A DNA stretch of 64,000 nt from Leptolyngbya sp. SIO1E4 (lineage in GTDB: Bacteria > Cyanobacteriota > Cyanobacteriia > Phormidesmidales > Phormidesmidaceae). This document shows positions 1 through 8,961 of this stretch, piece by piece. The DNA lies in assembly GCA_010672825.2 (NCBI GenBank), contig JAAHFU020000004.1:682001-746000 (forward strand). Reading direction: 5' to 3'. The number at the start of each line of letters is the position of its first letter. Position 1 is the stretch's first letter. Under the pieces are notes generated by a model. The model was not told the origin of the DNA and ran no database searches. It was given only the letters and a program-made list of their open reading frames with translations. Both the position numbers and the translations under genes were made by a program.

Positions 1-49
1 GGCAGATCCCAATTTGCGCTCTGCCCATGCCATCAGCCTGCGCTATTGA
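1..49 (+). CDS. 3' end of an upstream gene (partial)
   Basis: The frame beginning at base 2 is open and ends at TGA 47-49, giving a short tail ending in AHAISLRY. The next gene starts 10 bases later with its ribosome site (GGAGG-like, 49-55) directly after this stop, so the two are probably in one operon. From the context (injection-system operon) it is probably another baseplate gene, but too little is visible to name it. Confidence 0.45.
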   Translation, partial: ADPNLRSAHAISLRY

Positions 50-58
50 GGAGGGCCT

Positions 59-1108
59 GTGACATCTACCCACTCGACTCAAGTATTGGGGCTGCAATTA
101 ACCCCCATGCAGCTGTTGGAATCGTCCGTTAACAACGGCGTCTCTGCTTGGAAACGTGAACCGGGCAGCCTCAGCCTGGTGTCAGCCTCTGAGACGCGTT
201 TGCGGCTTTGTCCTGGGGAACCCAGTGAACTGGTTGTGCAGATTACGAATCTGAGCGCTCACGCCCTGCACATTGATCTGCAGGTGAGTGGGCTGTTTCC
301 AGGTCGATGTTTTACCGATGTAGAAGGGGGAGAACTCCCCGCCAGGGGGAGAATTGAGGCGGTTCTGCGGTTTGAGTTGGCGGCGGATTTCTTTGAAGCG
401 CGATTCGCCTTAGACCCGGGCCAGAAAGCCGTGCTGGACTACCCACAAGTTTTGCAGGTGTATGCCCGCACTCCCCCGGTTGAGTTGGGGGGCGATCGAG
501 CAGCGGGGACGCTCTTGGCAGAGACGGTCTTCAGCCTGCACATTCGACCCGATAGCCGTTACCTCAACTATTTGCCGACGGTTTATCGAGAAGTCGATTT
601 GATCGGTCGTTTACTCAAACTGTTTGAGCAAGCCTTTGATCCCTCTATTCAGACCCTGGAGTTACTTTGGGCCTACCTCGACCCGCTGACCACCCCTGAA
701 ACCTTACTGCCGTTTTTGGCCTATTGGGTGGGCTGGCCAAGTCATATTCCTTGGAGCTTAGGTCAGCAGCGGCGCTTAATTCGTCGGGCTCTGGAAATTT
801 ATCGTTGGCGAGGCACTCGATGGGGGCTGAGACTCTATTTACATCTGTATACGAATTTGCCGCTGGATGCTCCCGAAACCCCAGAATCTGAGAAGCACAT
901 CAGTATTCAAGAGACCTTCAGCCAGGGGTTTGTTCTAGCGTCTGCCCGGTTGGGGGAAACCACCCTGCTCGGGGGGGGCCGTCCCTTCCACTTTATTGTT
1001 CGCTTGCGATCGCCCACGCCTCAGGATGAACCCTTGATTCGAACCATTATTGAGCAAGAAAAGCCTGCTTTTTGTACGTATGAACTCTATCTGGAGGAAC
1101 GGCACTGA
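59..1108 (+). CDS. Phage tail protein I-like baseplate component of a contractile injection system
   Basis: 349 residues from a GTG start preceded by GAGGAGGG. Residues about 168-285 match the phage tail protein domain found in contractile injection systems: YLPTVYREVD, the LLELLW/DPLTTPETLLPFLAYWVGW segment and a RRALEIYRWRGT helix are its hallmarks. In this family the protein is a baseplate/fibre-attachment component. Residues about 20-165 look like a beta-rich Ig-like extension (CPGEPSELVVQITNLS), which ordinary tail protein I lacks. The stop overlaps the next start (TGATG), so the two are translationally coupled. No integrase, capsid or lysis gene is visible nearby, so a domesticated CIS is preferred over a prophage. 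The assignment of the tail domain is firm; the role of the extension is inferred. Confidence 0.85.
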   Translation: MTSTHSTQVLGLQLTPMQLLESSVNNGVSAWKREPGSLSLVSASETRLRLCPGEPSELVVQITNLSAHALHIDLQVSGLFPGRCFTDVEGGELPARGRIEAVLRFELAADFFEARFALDPGQKAVLDYPQVLQVYARTPPVELGGDRAAGTLLAETVFSLHIRPDSRYLNYLPTVYREVDLIGRLLKLFEQAFDPSIQTLELLWAYLDPLTTPETLLPFLAYWVGWPSHIPWSLGQQRRLIRRALEIYRWRGTRWGLRLYLHLYTNLPLDAPETPESEKHISIQETFSQGFVLASARLGETTLLGGGRPFHFIVRLRSPTPQDEPLIRTIIEQEKPAFCTYELYLEERH

Positions 1109-2505
1109 TGCAGCGATTTTCTCCCGCCATTAAAGCCTTTGAACGGTTACAAGCCTCGGATGGATTGCTGATTACGGCGGACCATTGGCAGCGCACCCAA
1201 GACTATCATCGGCAACGGCAAAATGTTTATTACCAGTCGCTGTATCAGGCGGGCATTGTCAGGGGCTTGGGCGTGACGGTGACGGCTGCCCCCGCAGACA
1301 TTGAGGCTCGATATCGCAATGGTCGCTGGATCACGATCCAGCCTGGGATTGCCATTGATGCCCAGGGCAACCCCATCGTGGTGACAGAGCCTTTTGTTTT
1401 TCAAGTTCAATCTCTGTTGGCTGAGGGCGGGCTCAAAACGGTTTACATCGTCCTGAATTATGTAGATCCAGATGAACTGCGCTGTCCGCCGGGGCAAGAC
1501 TGGGTGCAAGAAACCTTTCGGGTTGTTGAGAAAACCACGCTCGACGTCTTAGATATAGAACTCTGCCGCATTCATCTCAGCGCCGGTGCAGAGACCCTGA
1601 CGATCGCTAAAAATGTCTTCTTCCCTGAGCCTAACAGCCTGGATCTCAACCATCGCTGCTCTATCTGCAGTCGGGCTGAAGGGGAGGTCAGTGTCGCTCA
1701 GCTGATTAACCCTGCTGCCCCCAACGCGGAGGCCAGCAAGGGCTTAACTCACCTTCTAAAAGCTGTTAACGTCCTCTATCCGGCGCTACGGGGGGAACCC
1801 CCCATCGCAGCCGTGCCCCTGGATACGCCGGGCGGATCTGGCCTGGGAGATCGCGATTTACTCTATCTGCCCTATGCCCTGCTGTCGCACCTGTCTGTCA
1901 CCGTGCAGTCGATGTTGAAAGACTTTGTCAGGGCCGGAGGGACGGTGCTGATTGCCCTCGATGAGGAGGATGCTCGCCAGGAGGAACTGGCGAGCATCAG
2001 ACGAGAACTGTTAGAGGCTTTAACCGATACCGAGAACGACCCCAGTTTGGCTGTGGCCACCGGGTCTGTGCGGGCAGAAATTGCCGCCATTGAGGCTGAA
2101 ATGGCGCAGTTTGTTGAGGCCCTTCGTCAGTCGATGCTGCCCCTGGCGAAGCAGCTCGCGCTCTCTTTGCCTGGCGACGGCGCGATCTCGATCGATCATC
2201 CCTTACGCACAACGCCCTTTTTGTTTGGGGGGTGGCCGGTGGTCGCAGGGCACCCCATTCAGCTCTTTTGCTGGGGCAGCATTCTGCTTTTGGTGGGGCC
2301 TTTACCTCAGATTTGGGGGCCTGATTCAACCAGGGTGCGATCGCGGGAAACCATTCGCACAGCCCATGAGATGGGGATTAATTTGCTGCACTATGCGTGG
2401 CGACGACGGCAATTAATTCAGCTGCAAACGGGCAGCCCTCCACCGATACCTCCACCGATATCCGTACGGCAGCAGGACGCTTTGACTGGCCAGGTCACTT
2501 CCTAA
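1108..2505 (+). CDS. Conserved protein of the injection-system operon, function unknown
   Basis: 465 residues, starting inside the stop of the preceding tail gene (TGATG). I do not recognise a named family over the full length. Residues 1-150 (ITADHWQRTQDYHRQRQN, then GLGV and QPGIAIDAQGNPIV) look like a compact globular baseplate-type domain. Residues about 205-290 contain DRDLLYLPYALLSHLSVTV followed by RAGGTVLIA, recalling DUF4159/glutamine-amidotransferase-like folds that end in a glycine-rich strand. Residues about 290-345 are strongly helical and charged, a probable coiled coil. No signal peptide or TM helix. Position between tail protein and membrane proteins suggests a structural or assembly role, which is inference. 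Confidence 0.7.
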   Translation: MQRFSPAIKAFERLQASDGLLITADHWQRTQDYHRQRQNVYYQSLYQAGIVRGLGVTVTAAPADIEARYRNGRWITIQPGIAIDAQGNPIVVTEPFVFQVQSLLAEGGLKTVYIVLNYVDPDELRCPPGQDWVQETFRVVEKTTLDVLDIELCRIHLSAGAETLTIAKNVFFPEPNSLDLNHRCSICSRAEGEVSVAQLINPAAPNAEASKGLTHLLKAVNVLYPALRGEPPIAAVPLDTPGGSGLGDRDLLYLPYALLSHLSVTVQSMLKDFVRAGGTVLIALDEEDARQEELASIRRELLEALTDTENDPSLAVATGSVRAEIAAIEAEMAQFVEALRQSMLPLAKQLALSLPGDGAISIDHPLRTTPFLFGGWPVVAGHPIQLFCWGSILLLVGPLPQIWGPDSTRVRSRETIRTAHEMGINLLHYAWRRRQLIQLQTGSPPPIPPPISVRQQDALTGQVTS

Positions 2506-2511
2506 TACCCC

Positions 2512-4707
2512 ATGATTAAGCCCATTTATACCGAGATCTCTGACTCTGTTCTCCACTTTGCCCCGGAGAGCGGCCCGCTTTCGTTCGCCATTACGGTGTA
2601 TAACAACAGCCCTCAGTTTGCCTCTTTTCAAGTGGTTTTAGTGGCTGCGGGGGTAGATGCCAACCAGCGAGACTGGTATCGCCTCTCCCCCTCGGTGTCG
2701 GCCAAGATTCCCCCCGGCGATCAGACCTGCTTCCAGGCCCATGTGTTGTCTGTGCCCCCCATCCCCGGCGGGTTTACAGGCACGATGAACCTGACGGTCA
2801 GGGTGTATTCCACTGAACTGCGCAACGAAGACCGTAAGGATCTGCGCCTCATTATTACGGGAGACGGGTTACTGGCCCCCCGAGTGACGATACCCAAGTC
2901 AACCTATAAGGCGCATCCCCAAGAGCAGGTCGCGGTGTTGGCCAACATCTACAACCCCAATCGCAAATCTTTAGAAGTGGTGCTTGAGCTGACCGGGCTC
3001 AAGCCCGAGTGGTTTCCAGACGGGGTTCAGAAAAGCATGATGCTGGTGCCCTCTGAAGAGAAGCAGGTGACGTTTCTTTGCCAGTTACCTCTGCCCACGC
3101 ACGCCCCCAGCAGCCGCTATCCCCTGAATCTCAAGGTTTTACAGCCCGCGATCGGCGCTCTCCCCCAGCAGCTCCAGCTTGAGGTTTTTCCGCAGGGGTT
3201 TGTCGAATTTCACTGCGACCCCATTGAACAGTGGATTCCTGAAAAATCTGCCCGGTGGCGGAATCCGGCCCAGGGCATCACCACCTATCAGCTGGGCTTT
3301 AATAACCGCAGCAATTTAGGGCTGTTCGGCATCGTATCGGTCGTCGATGAGGATGAACTGCGTCAACAGCGTCGTCACCGCCGCCTCGAAAACCCGCCGC
3401 CAGACGCTGAAGCTGCGGCTGCAGCGAGTCTACCTGCTGGGTTAACGCTTGTGCCTGAGCGCGTTTTTTTGCAGCCCGGTGAAACGGGCTTTTTACAGCT
3501 CACGGTGCGGCGGCGGCTGCCTTGGCTCGGGTGGTCTCGCTTCAAGCGATTGCAGGTGCAGGCGAGCCTGGTCGATGCTCCCTTAGATCTGCGCAATGAA
3601 AACCAAACCCTGGAGCTGCACATTCTGCCGGTCATTCCGTTCTGGCTGCAGGTGTTGGGGGGGCTGGTGGGCCTGTGCCTGGTCGCGTTTATCTGGTGGC
3701 TGATGGCTCAGCGCGGCCATACGAACGCGGTTCATACCGTTCAATTCAACGGTGCCGGAACAGAGGTGGTCAGTGGGGCGAGCGATCAAACCCTGCGTCG
3801 CTGGCAGGTGACGCGACGGCGGCTGCGACCCCAGCCTATTATTTACCGGGGAGACAAAGCGGTGCGCGTGATCCAATATCGCCCGGTTAATAATGACTGG
3901 GTCGCTGCCGGGCTAGAAAATGGCACCATCCAGGTGCACAGCCTCTTGTCAGGGCGAACCAGCACGTTAGAGAGTGCCCGAGACGATCGCGTCTTTGACC
4001 TCGCGTTTGACCAAGATGCCCGCACCCTTTGGAGTGCCCATGGCAGTGGCCTCATTCTGCAATGGGCGCTAATGCCAGATTTAGGGATTGCCAGTCAGCG
4101 ACCCCCGCAGCAAATCGTGGAGGCTGATTTTGCCGTCAGTGCCCTGGCCCTGACCGGAGACGCTGATAATTTGCTGGCCATTGGCGGGCGATATCAAGGG
4201 TTTGTGGTCGTTGATCTGGACTCTGAGGAGGCTGTTAACATCCCTTACCGGAGTGGCACCCAGACAGAGTACATCAACAGCCTGGAAACCGCAGCGGAAT
4301 ACCCGACGCTGCTGGCGGCAGGAGACAGCCAAGGCTACATCTCGCTCTGGAATTTGGAAACCTGTCTGGCGGCGATGGAGCAGTGTGACCCCATTGATGA
4401 GTGGTCAGCCCACGGCGAGCAGGCGGTGCGGTCTGTCGCCCTCAGTGCGGATGGGTGTTATTTGGTCAGCGGTGGTGATGATGGGCGCGTTCGGCTGTGG
4501 CAGCTGTCAGGCGCTGGTGAGCGCCGCCTCGATTGGGCGGATCGCGATGCCGGAACTGTGCTGCGGCGCGCGCGACAACCCATCAACTCGGTGGATATCC
4601 GGCAGCAAGCGCGACAGCTGCGAGTGGTTAGTGGGGGAGACGATCGCACCGTGCGCCTCAATCGGGTACGCCTGCGGGCGAATGATCAGTGTCGGGCGAA
4701 TCGATAA
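2512..4707 (+). CDS. Membrane-anchored Ig-like/WD40 repeat protein of the injection-system operon
   Basis: 731 residues, 6 bases downstream of the preceding stop. Residues 1-370 hold about three Ig-like beta domains (for example LSFAITVYNNSP and LANIYNPNRKSLEVVLELTGL). One transmembrane helix follows at about 376-399 (FWLQVLGGLVGLCLVAFIWW). Residues about 400-731 are WD40 repeats: HTNAVHTVQFNGAGTEVVSG, SGASDQTLRRW, VSGGDDGRVRLW and VSGGDDRTVRL mark successive blades. The N-terminus has no signal peptide, so the helix is the only membrane anchor. Its architecture (Ig-like, TM near 376, C-terminal domain) is shared with the next gene. A role as membrane anchor or platform of the contractile system is inferred from operon position. 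Confidence 0.8.
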   Translation: MIKPIYTEISDSVLHFAPESGPLSFAITVYNNSPQFASFQVVLVAAGVDANQRDWYRLSPSVSAKIPPGDQTCFQAHVLSVPPIPGGFTGTMNLTVRVYSTELRNEDRKDLRLIITGDGLLAPRVTIPKSTYKAHPQEQVAVLANIYNPNRKSLEVVLELTGLKPEWFPDGVQKSMMLVPSEEKQVTFLCQLPLPTHAPSSRYPLNLKVLQPAIGALPQQLQLEVFPQGFVEFHCDPIEQWIPEKSARWRNPAQGITTYQLGFNNRSNLGLFGIVSVVDEDELRQQRRHRRLENPPPDAEAAAAASLPAGLTLVPERVFLQPGETGFLQLTVRRRLPWLGWSRFKRLQVQASLVDAPLDLRNENQTLELHILPVIPFWLQVLGGLVGLCLVAFIWWLMAQRGHTNAVHTVQFNGAGTEVVSGASDQTLRRWQVTRRRLRPQPIIYRGDKAVRVIQYRPVNNDWVAAGLENGTIQVHSLLSGRTSTLESARDDRVFDLAFDQDARTLWSAHGSGLILQWALMPDLGIASQRPPQQIVEADFAVSALALTGDADNLLAIGGRYQGFVVVDLDSEEAVNIPYRSGTQTEYINSLETAAEYPTLLAAGDSQGYISLWNLETCLAAMEQCDPIDEWSAHGEQAVRSVALSADGCYLVSGGDDGRVRLWQLSGAGERRLDWADRDAGTVLRRARQPINSVDIRQQARQLRVVSGGDDRTVRLNRVRLRANDQCRANR

Positions 4708-4719
4708 GGGGGCACTGGC

Positions 4720-7203
4720 ATGACAAGCTTAAACCTATCGCCCAACCAACACGCGCCCCTGTCGGTGATCCTGACCTCATCCGGGATGGATGTGGCCACA
4801 CCGGGGTCGCGCTTTGAGTTGGGGGTCACCGTTCACAATGTGGGCGATCGCAGCGCCATTGTCTATATCTTTATTGAAGAGCGATCGCCCCTCTTGCGGC
4901 AGTGGTGTCATTCCATGCAAGAGCGATTAGCGCTGGCACCGGATCAGAGCGGCGAGATTACCTTGCAGATAGAGATACCCGCCACCGCACTCCCCGAAAT
5001 TTTAGAATATGACCTCGTCGTCGATGGCTCAGATTCTTACCGCGATTTTCCACCCCGACGCTACGACCACTATCAGCTACAGGTTCTGCCCACAGCACGA
5101 ACGGTGGGTGGGGCAGAAGACCCCACGTTTTACCTGGATCCGGTATCCAGCAGCCAGCAGCCGCTGATGATTCAACCCGGTGTCAGCCTACCGCTACAGG
5201 TCTGGGTAGATAACCGGGCGGAGCGGGTGGATCGATTTCGCCTCAGGGGGGCAGGCCTCCCCGATGACTGGCATATCACGATTACCTATCCCAGAGACAC
5301 CCAAGACTTTGGGTTAATGGTTGAGGCAGAGAGTTTGGGGTTGAACCCCGGTGAACGCGGGCAAATTTTGGTCACCCTGATGCCGCCTATCAATGCCCTG
5401 GCGGGCGTCTATATCCCAACGCTGCGGCTGATTTCTGACAATCAGCCAGAAATGAACTTGCTGGATTTGGTTTATCTCCAGGTCAGCCCCACCTACCAAC
5501 TGCAGCCGGTCTTGCAGGTATTGCGTAACCAGGTCAGAACCCAGCCAGCCCTGTTTGAAATTCAACTCGAAAATTTAGGCAACACCCCCCGAGACCTGCT
5601 TTTGTCGGTGGAGAATCTGGAAGACCCAGACAGTTGCACCTACACCTTAGATCCGAGCCAGGTCACCCCGGTAGCGCCCCAAACAACAAGACGAGTCCTG
5701 CTGACGGGGATCCCGCAAAAATGGTGGCAGCGTCCGTTTTATGGGGGGGGTCGCTTTTTTAACTTTCGGGTGCAGGTCGAAGACGCTGAGAGTCATCCCC
5801 TGACGGTCAATACTCTGCCCGGTAATCTCCTCTGGTTACCGCGCCCCTGGTGGCAGCTGCTGGTGCTGCTGTTGACGGCTTTGGGGGTCCTGGGGGTGGT
5901 GATCTGGTTGATTTGGTGGCTGTTTTTCAAACCGCCCGTGCTGCCCCAGCTGCTCACCTTTGAGGCAGAAGACAGCCGGTACGCGGAAGCGAACGGCGAG
6001 TTTGCCCGGGTAAGTTGGGAAATTGACAATGTGCATCGCATTCAAGAAGTCACCCTTGTGGGCTTAAGTGCTGAGGAAGAAATTCTCAGTGCGCCCCTGA
6101 CCTACACCCTGGACTCGGGAGCCCTGCCGCCAGCGCTACTGCCCTTCTGCACTCAACAGGGCAGGCGGCTAACGTGCAATAACGTGCGCACCAATGCCCG
6201 TCAGCCGGGCACCTACATTTTCGAACTGACCGTTGTGCCTCAAGGGCGACGCCCCCGCCAACCCATCACCGCCAGATCCAGCACCGTGGTGATTGAGGCT
6301 CAACCCCTGATACTGCCTGAGATCACTGACTTTGCCCCCAGTCGCCTGGTGTATCAGGAGGCCGGGGCATCACCGGCGGGGGGGTCTTCGCGCGCCGATG
6401 CCGACCTCCAGATTGATGCAGCGGGCATCCGGCTCAACTGGATTGTGACCAACCCCAATGAATTGGCTGCCTTAAAGCTGGTGGCCCGTGCCGATGGCAA
6501 GTCCTTAGGAGAACTCTGGTTTGAGATCGAACCCCTCCCGTCTGGAGACATTGGTCTCCCGGAGGCGCTAGCGGATGTCTGCCAGTTAGCGTCTCAGGTT
6601 TTGGTCTGTGAGGATGTCCCCACTGAAATTGATCAGGTGGGCAGCTACCAATTTGAGCTGACCGCCGTGGCGAGAACCCCCCCTGAGTCAGAAGCTGAGC
6701 CCATCCTGGCCGAAACGGAAGTCGTGACGATTCAGCCGATCGCCCCGGCGATCGCGCAATTTCAAATTGATGGCGAAAATGCGCGACCCAAATATCTCAT
6801 TCCCGTGACGCGCGGCGCAGCCCCTCCCACCATTACCCTCACCTGGGCCATTAATGGTGGGGCCACCACCACAGCAGAACTTTTACCGGTTCCTGGGCCA
6901 GTTGGTTTAGCAGGCAATGCAGTGCTTCCCTTAAACCCCATGGGCAGTACGCTGATCACCCTGCAAGCCACAAACCCAGCGGGGGACACCGTGGCGCGAT
7001 CGGTGCAAATTGAGACCTTTGATCCCAATCCTCAAGATCCGGCAGCGGCAGCGGCAGCAGCGGCAGCGGCAGCCGTCACCGCCGCCGAGGAGAATGGTGA
7101 TGAGACGGGAAGCGCCCCCGAAGGAGCTGGTGCTTTAGACGAGGGAGATGCCGTCGATCAAGAGCGAATTGCCCCCTTAGATGAACCTCCCCGGTTTGAT
7201 TGA
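4720..7203 (+). CDS. Membrane protein with tandem Ig-like domains, injection-system operon
   Basis: 827 residues, 12 bases after the WD40 gene, with GGGGG upstream of the ATG. Residues 1-365 are tandem Ig-like modules (FELGVTVHNVGDRSAIVYIFIEE; LPLQVWVDNRAERVDRFRL; LFEIQLENLGNTPRDLLLSVENLED), then a Trp-rich TM helix at about 376-398 between LLWLPRPWWQ and WLFFKPP. After the membrane come two or three further Ig-like domains, an alanine run at about residues 774-786 (GCG/GCA codons, 7041-7080) and an acidic, probably disordered tail. Architecture mirrors the preceding protein, suggesting two parts of one membrane assembly. Enzymatic motifs are absent. Last gene of the operon, followed by a weak hairpin. 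Confidence 0.78.
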   Translation: MTSLNLSPNQHAPLSVILTSSGMDVATPGSRFELGVTVHNVGDRSAIVYIFIEERSPLLRQWCHSMQERLALAPDQSGEITLQIEIPATALPEILEYDLVVDGSDSYRDFPPRRYDHYQLQVLPTARTVGGAEDPTFYLDPVSSSQQPLMIQPGVSLPLQVWVDNRAERVDRFRLRGAGLPDDWHITITYPRDTQDFGLMVEAESLGLNPGERGQILVTLMPPINALAGVYIPTLRLISDNQPEMNLLDLVYLQVSPTYQLQPVLQVLRNQVRTQPALFEIQLENLGNTPRDLLLSVENLEDPDSCTYTLDPSQVTPVAPQTTRRVLLTGIPQKWWQRPFYGGGRFFNFRVQVEDAESHPLTVNTLPGNLLWLPRPWWQLLVLLLTALGVLGVVIWLIWWLFFKPPVLPQLLTFEAEDSRYAEANGEFARVSWEIDNVHRIQEVTLVGLSAEEEILSAPLTYTLDSGALPPALLPFCTQQGRRLTCNNVRTNARQPGTYIFELTVVPQGRRPRQPITARSSTVVIEAQPLILPEITDFAPSRLVYQEAGASPAGGSSRADADLQIDAAGIRLNWIVTNPNELAALKLVARADGKSLGELWFEIEPLPSGDIGLPEALADVCQLASQVLVCEDVPTEIDQVGSYQFELTAVARTPPESEAEPILAETEVVTIQPIAPAIAQFQIDGENARPKYLIPVTRGAAPPTITLTWAINGGATTTAELLPVPGPVGLAGNAVLPLNPMGSTLITLQATNPAGDTVARSVQIETFDPNPQDPAAAAAAAAAAAVTAAEENGDETGSAPEGAGALDEGDAVDQERIAPLDEPPRFD

Positions 7204-7204
7204 T

Positions 7205-7244
7205 CCGCCTCTTCTAAAAGGGTAGGCGGCTAATCAGGCTTTTA
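7205..7244 (+). terminator. Weak hairpin after the injection-system operon
   Basis: CCGCCT (7205-7210) pairs with AGGCGG (7224-7229), and GCTTTTAT follows about 8 bases later. The stem is short and the T tract is displaced, so termination here is only plausible. Confidence 0.35.
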
Positions 7245-7340
7245 TATAGCCCTATTCAGTTCAATCCAGTACATTTTGGTGAAGGCGGGGTCTAGGGTTT
7301 GGGGCCTAGGGTGTACTTGATCAGCCTGCATACCGCTATA
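7245..7340 (+). repeat. Dispersed repeat A, copy 1 (G-rich, TATAGC ends)
   Basis: A 96-bp unit beginning TATAGCCCTATTCAG and ending CATACCGCTATA; the ends are short inverted repeats (TATAGC/GCTATA). The middle has four G runs, GGGG-TCTA-GGG-TTT-GGGG-CCTA-GGG (7287-7311), which fit the usual intramolecular G-quadruplex pattern. Related copies lie at 8490, 8664, 11833 (inverted) and 34333. No ORF inside; probably a miniature mobile or REP-type element. Confidence 0.8.
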
Positions 7341-7674
7341 GCAAAAGGAGAAGGATGAATAAAAACGCTTGATGAGAGAGCGGTTGAGTTATCTGGACTG
7401 TCCTAATACAAATGCGGACTGCTATATCTGAGATTGACTGATCGTTACTCGCAATTTTTTGCTTTATAGAGAATAATGGCTCGGGTTGTTCTGTCAGCTT
7501 GCAGAACATATTTTCATGGGAATTATTCCGTGGGTGTGTTGAACCATACTGTTACCAAAGTTGAATCACAGCCGCTTCGTTAGAGCTTTATCCTAATAAA
7601 GTGAGGTTAAATATCGAACTAAGAAACCTCAGCGACCTCAGTATTTTTGCCAGCATGTAAGGGTCATTCACGAT
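7341..7674. other. Intergenic region upstream of the PEP-CTERM gene
   Basis: No plausible gene. At about 7403-7422 there is a stub resembling the right end of repeat A (CAAATGCGGACTGCTATAT). The rest is AT-rich and presumably carries the promoter of the next gene, which I cannot place. Confidence 0.4.
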
Positions 7675-7685
7675 GGAGATAATCC

Positions 7686-8348
7686 ATGATAAGACGAACG
7701 TTGGTGATGACGGCTGCAAGTGCTGTGGCTGTTGGCGTTGGGCTGACGAGTTCTGCTGAAGCTGCGAGTCTAGTGTTGGATTTAGAACCCGGAGGTGCTC
7801 CCCTCCCTTGCTCTGTTAATTGTGGCGATGTCAACGGTCGAACTTTCGGGTGGGCATTTGATGTCAGTGACACGATTACAGTAGACGGGCTGGGACTTTG
7901 GGACTTTGGGGCTGATGGCATTGGGCCTGACGTTCAGGTTGGATTATGGCAAGATGACGGTTCGTTGTTGGCATCTACCAGCATTACGAATGCGAGTTTA
8001 ACAGAAGCCTCTAATAATCCGGGCGGTGTTTGGTTATTTGAAGATATCGCCGCCCAAACGCTGACGGCAGGGCGCTACGTCATTGGTGCCACATTTTTCT
8101 CCGACACCCCGCTGTTTCAAATCGGCGCACCGACGACAACCATTCCCGAAGTTACCGTTGTGGGTGGTCGTTTCGACGACAGTGGTCTTGACAGCGGGTT
8201 AGCGTTTCCGGGTAATAACGCCCCCCCACTTTACGGCCCAACACTTCGCCTGGGAGACACGCCGGTAGCTGTCCCCGAACCGACGGCAGTCTTGGGTCTA
8301 CTAGCGCTAGCGGGTGCCGGAATGACCCTCAAACGCAAAACAGCTTAA
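7686..8348 (+). CDS. PEP-CTERM sorting domain protein, exported
   Basis: 220 residues. GGAG at 7675-7678 lies 7 bases before the ATG. Residues 1-26 are a Sec signal peptide (MIRRTLVMTAASAVAVGVG, ending SSAEA). The mature part is beta-rich and acidic (FGWAFDVSDTITVDGLGLW, GRYVIGATFF), resembling the DUF4082-like class of PEP-CTERM proteins. The tail VPEPTAVLGLLALAGAGM followed by TLKRK is a textbook PEP-CTERM signal: VPEP motif, TM helix, basic end. Such proteins are handled by an exosortase and placed at the cell surface; no exosortase gene is in this window. Monocistronic; flanked on both sides by repeat A copies. Confidence 0.88.
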   Translation: MIRRTLVMTAASAVAVGVGLTSSAEAASLVLDLEPGGAPLPCSVNCGDVNGRTFGWAFDVSDTITVDGLGLWDFGADGIGPDVQVGLWQDDGSLLASTSITNASLTEASNNPGGVWLFEDIAAQTLTAGRYVIGATFFSDTPLFQIGAPTTTIPEVTVVGGRFDDSGLDSGLAFPGNNAPPLYGPTLRLGDTPVAVPEPTAVLGLLALAGAGMTLKRKTA

Positions 8349-8489
8349 TCAATAAGGGTAAACTCCCAGCTCTACTGGGGGACGCATCAAGTTTGACAGT
8401 TCCGGAATTGTAAGAAAGAGTCTCTCTCTCATGAACAACTGAGGTTCATATAATGAAGACTCAAAATGAAAGACGTTGGCAGTCTAAGT

Positions 8490-8585
8490 TATAGCCTTGT
8501 TCAGTTGAGTCCAGTACATCTGGGTCAAGACAGGGTCTAGGGTTTGAGGTCTAGGGTGTGCTTGATTAGCCTGCATACCGCTATA
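8490..8585 (+). repeat. Dispersed repeat A, copy 2
   Basis: 96 bp, TATAGCCTTGTTCAG to CATACCGCTATA, same length and ends as copy 1. The third G run is reduced to GG (GGG-TCTA-GGG-TTTGA-GG-TCTA-GGG). Copy 4 at 34333 is closest to it in sequence. Confidence 0.8.
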
Positions 8586-8663
8586 AGTTATATGAAATGG
8601 GAGTGCAAATACCGTGTGGTGTTTATCCCTGGTCGGTCATGATGAAGCAGTGGTGCGCCGGTA

Positions 8664-8758
8664 TATAACCCTATTCAGTTCGAGCCAGTATATTTTGGTG
8701 AAGGCAGGGTCTAGGGTTGGGGCCTAGGGTGTACTTGATCCAAATGCACACCGCCATA
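8664..8758 (+). repeat. Dispersed repeat A, copy 3
   Basis: 95 bp, TATAACCCTATTCAG to CACACCGCCATA. All four G runs are kept (8707-8729). It lies 78 bp from copy 2 in the same orientation, so this intergenic region holds two copies. Confidence 0.8.
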
Positions 8759-8816
8759 TTCGTTATCAAGCGGAGGAAGATAAGCGGTTGGATCAACTAG
8801 CGCTATTCAAGGAGTA

Positions 8817-8904
8817 GAGCCCCTTTGAGGGGCGAACGCTCTAATCCGCTTTGAGCGGTTCCCACATGCTAAAGCCTCCGGCTTTGCCGGAGGCTGCTTT
8901 TACT
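8817..8904. terminator. Cluster of three tight hairpins, last one terminator-like
   Basis: Three successive stems each close on a TTG or TTT loop: GCCCCT/AGGGGC (8819-8833), CCGCT/AGCGG (8846-8858) and the perfect 10-bp AGCCTCCGGC/GCCGGAGGCT (8873-8895) followed by GCTTTT. It sits between two convergent genes, so it may terminate both. The regular layout also recalls structured ends of IS200/IS605-type elements, but no tnpA or tnpB is present. Confidence 0.55.
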
Positions 8905-8961
8905 ATTATGTTAGTTTTGCTAACCGATCGGGGTTCTAGACACGTTCATCGCTGCAGTACG

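Noticed and set aside
59-7203. Prophage
   Set aside because: Only tail/baseplate-type and membrane proteins are seen; no integrase, capsid, terminase or lysis genes, and the following region is ordinary chromosome. A domesticated injection system explains it better, though the upstream part is out of view.
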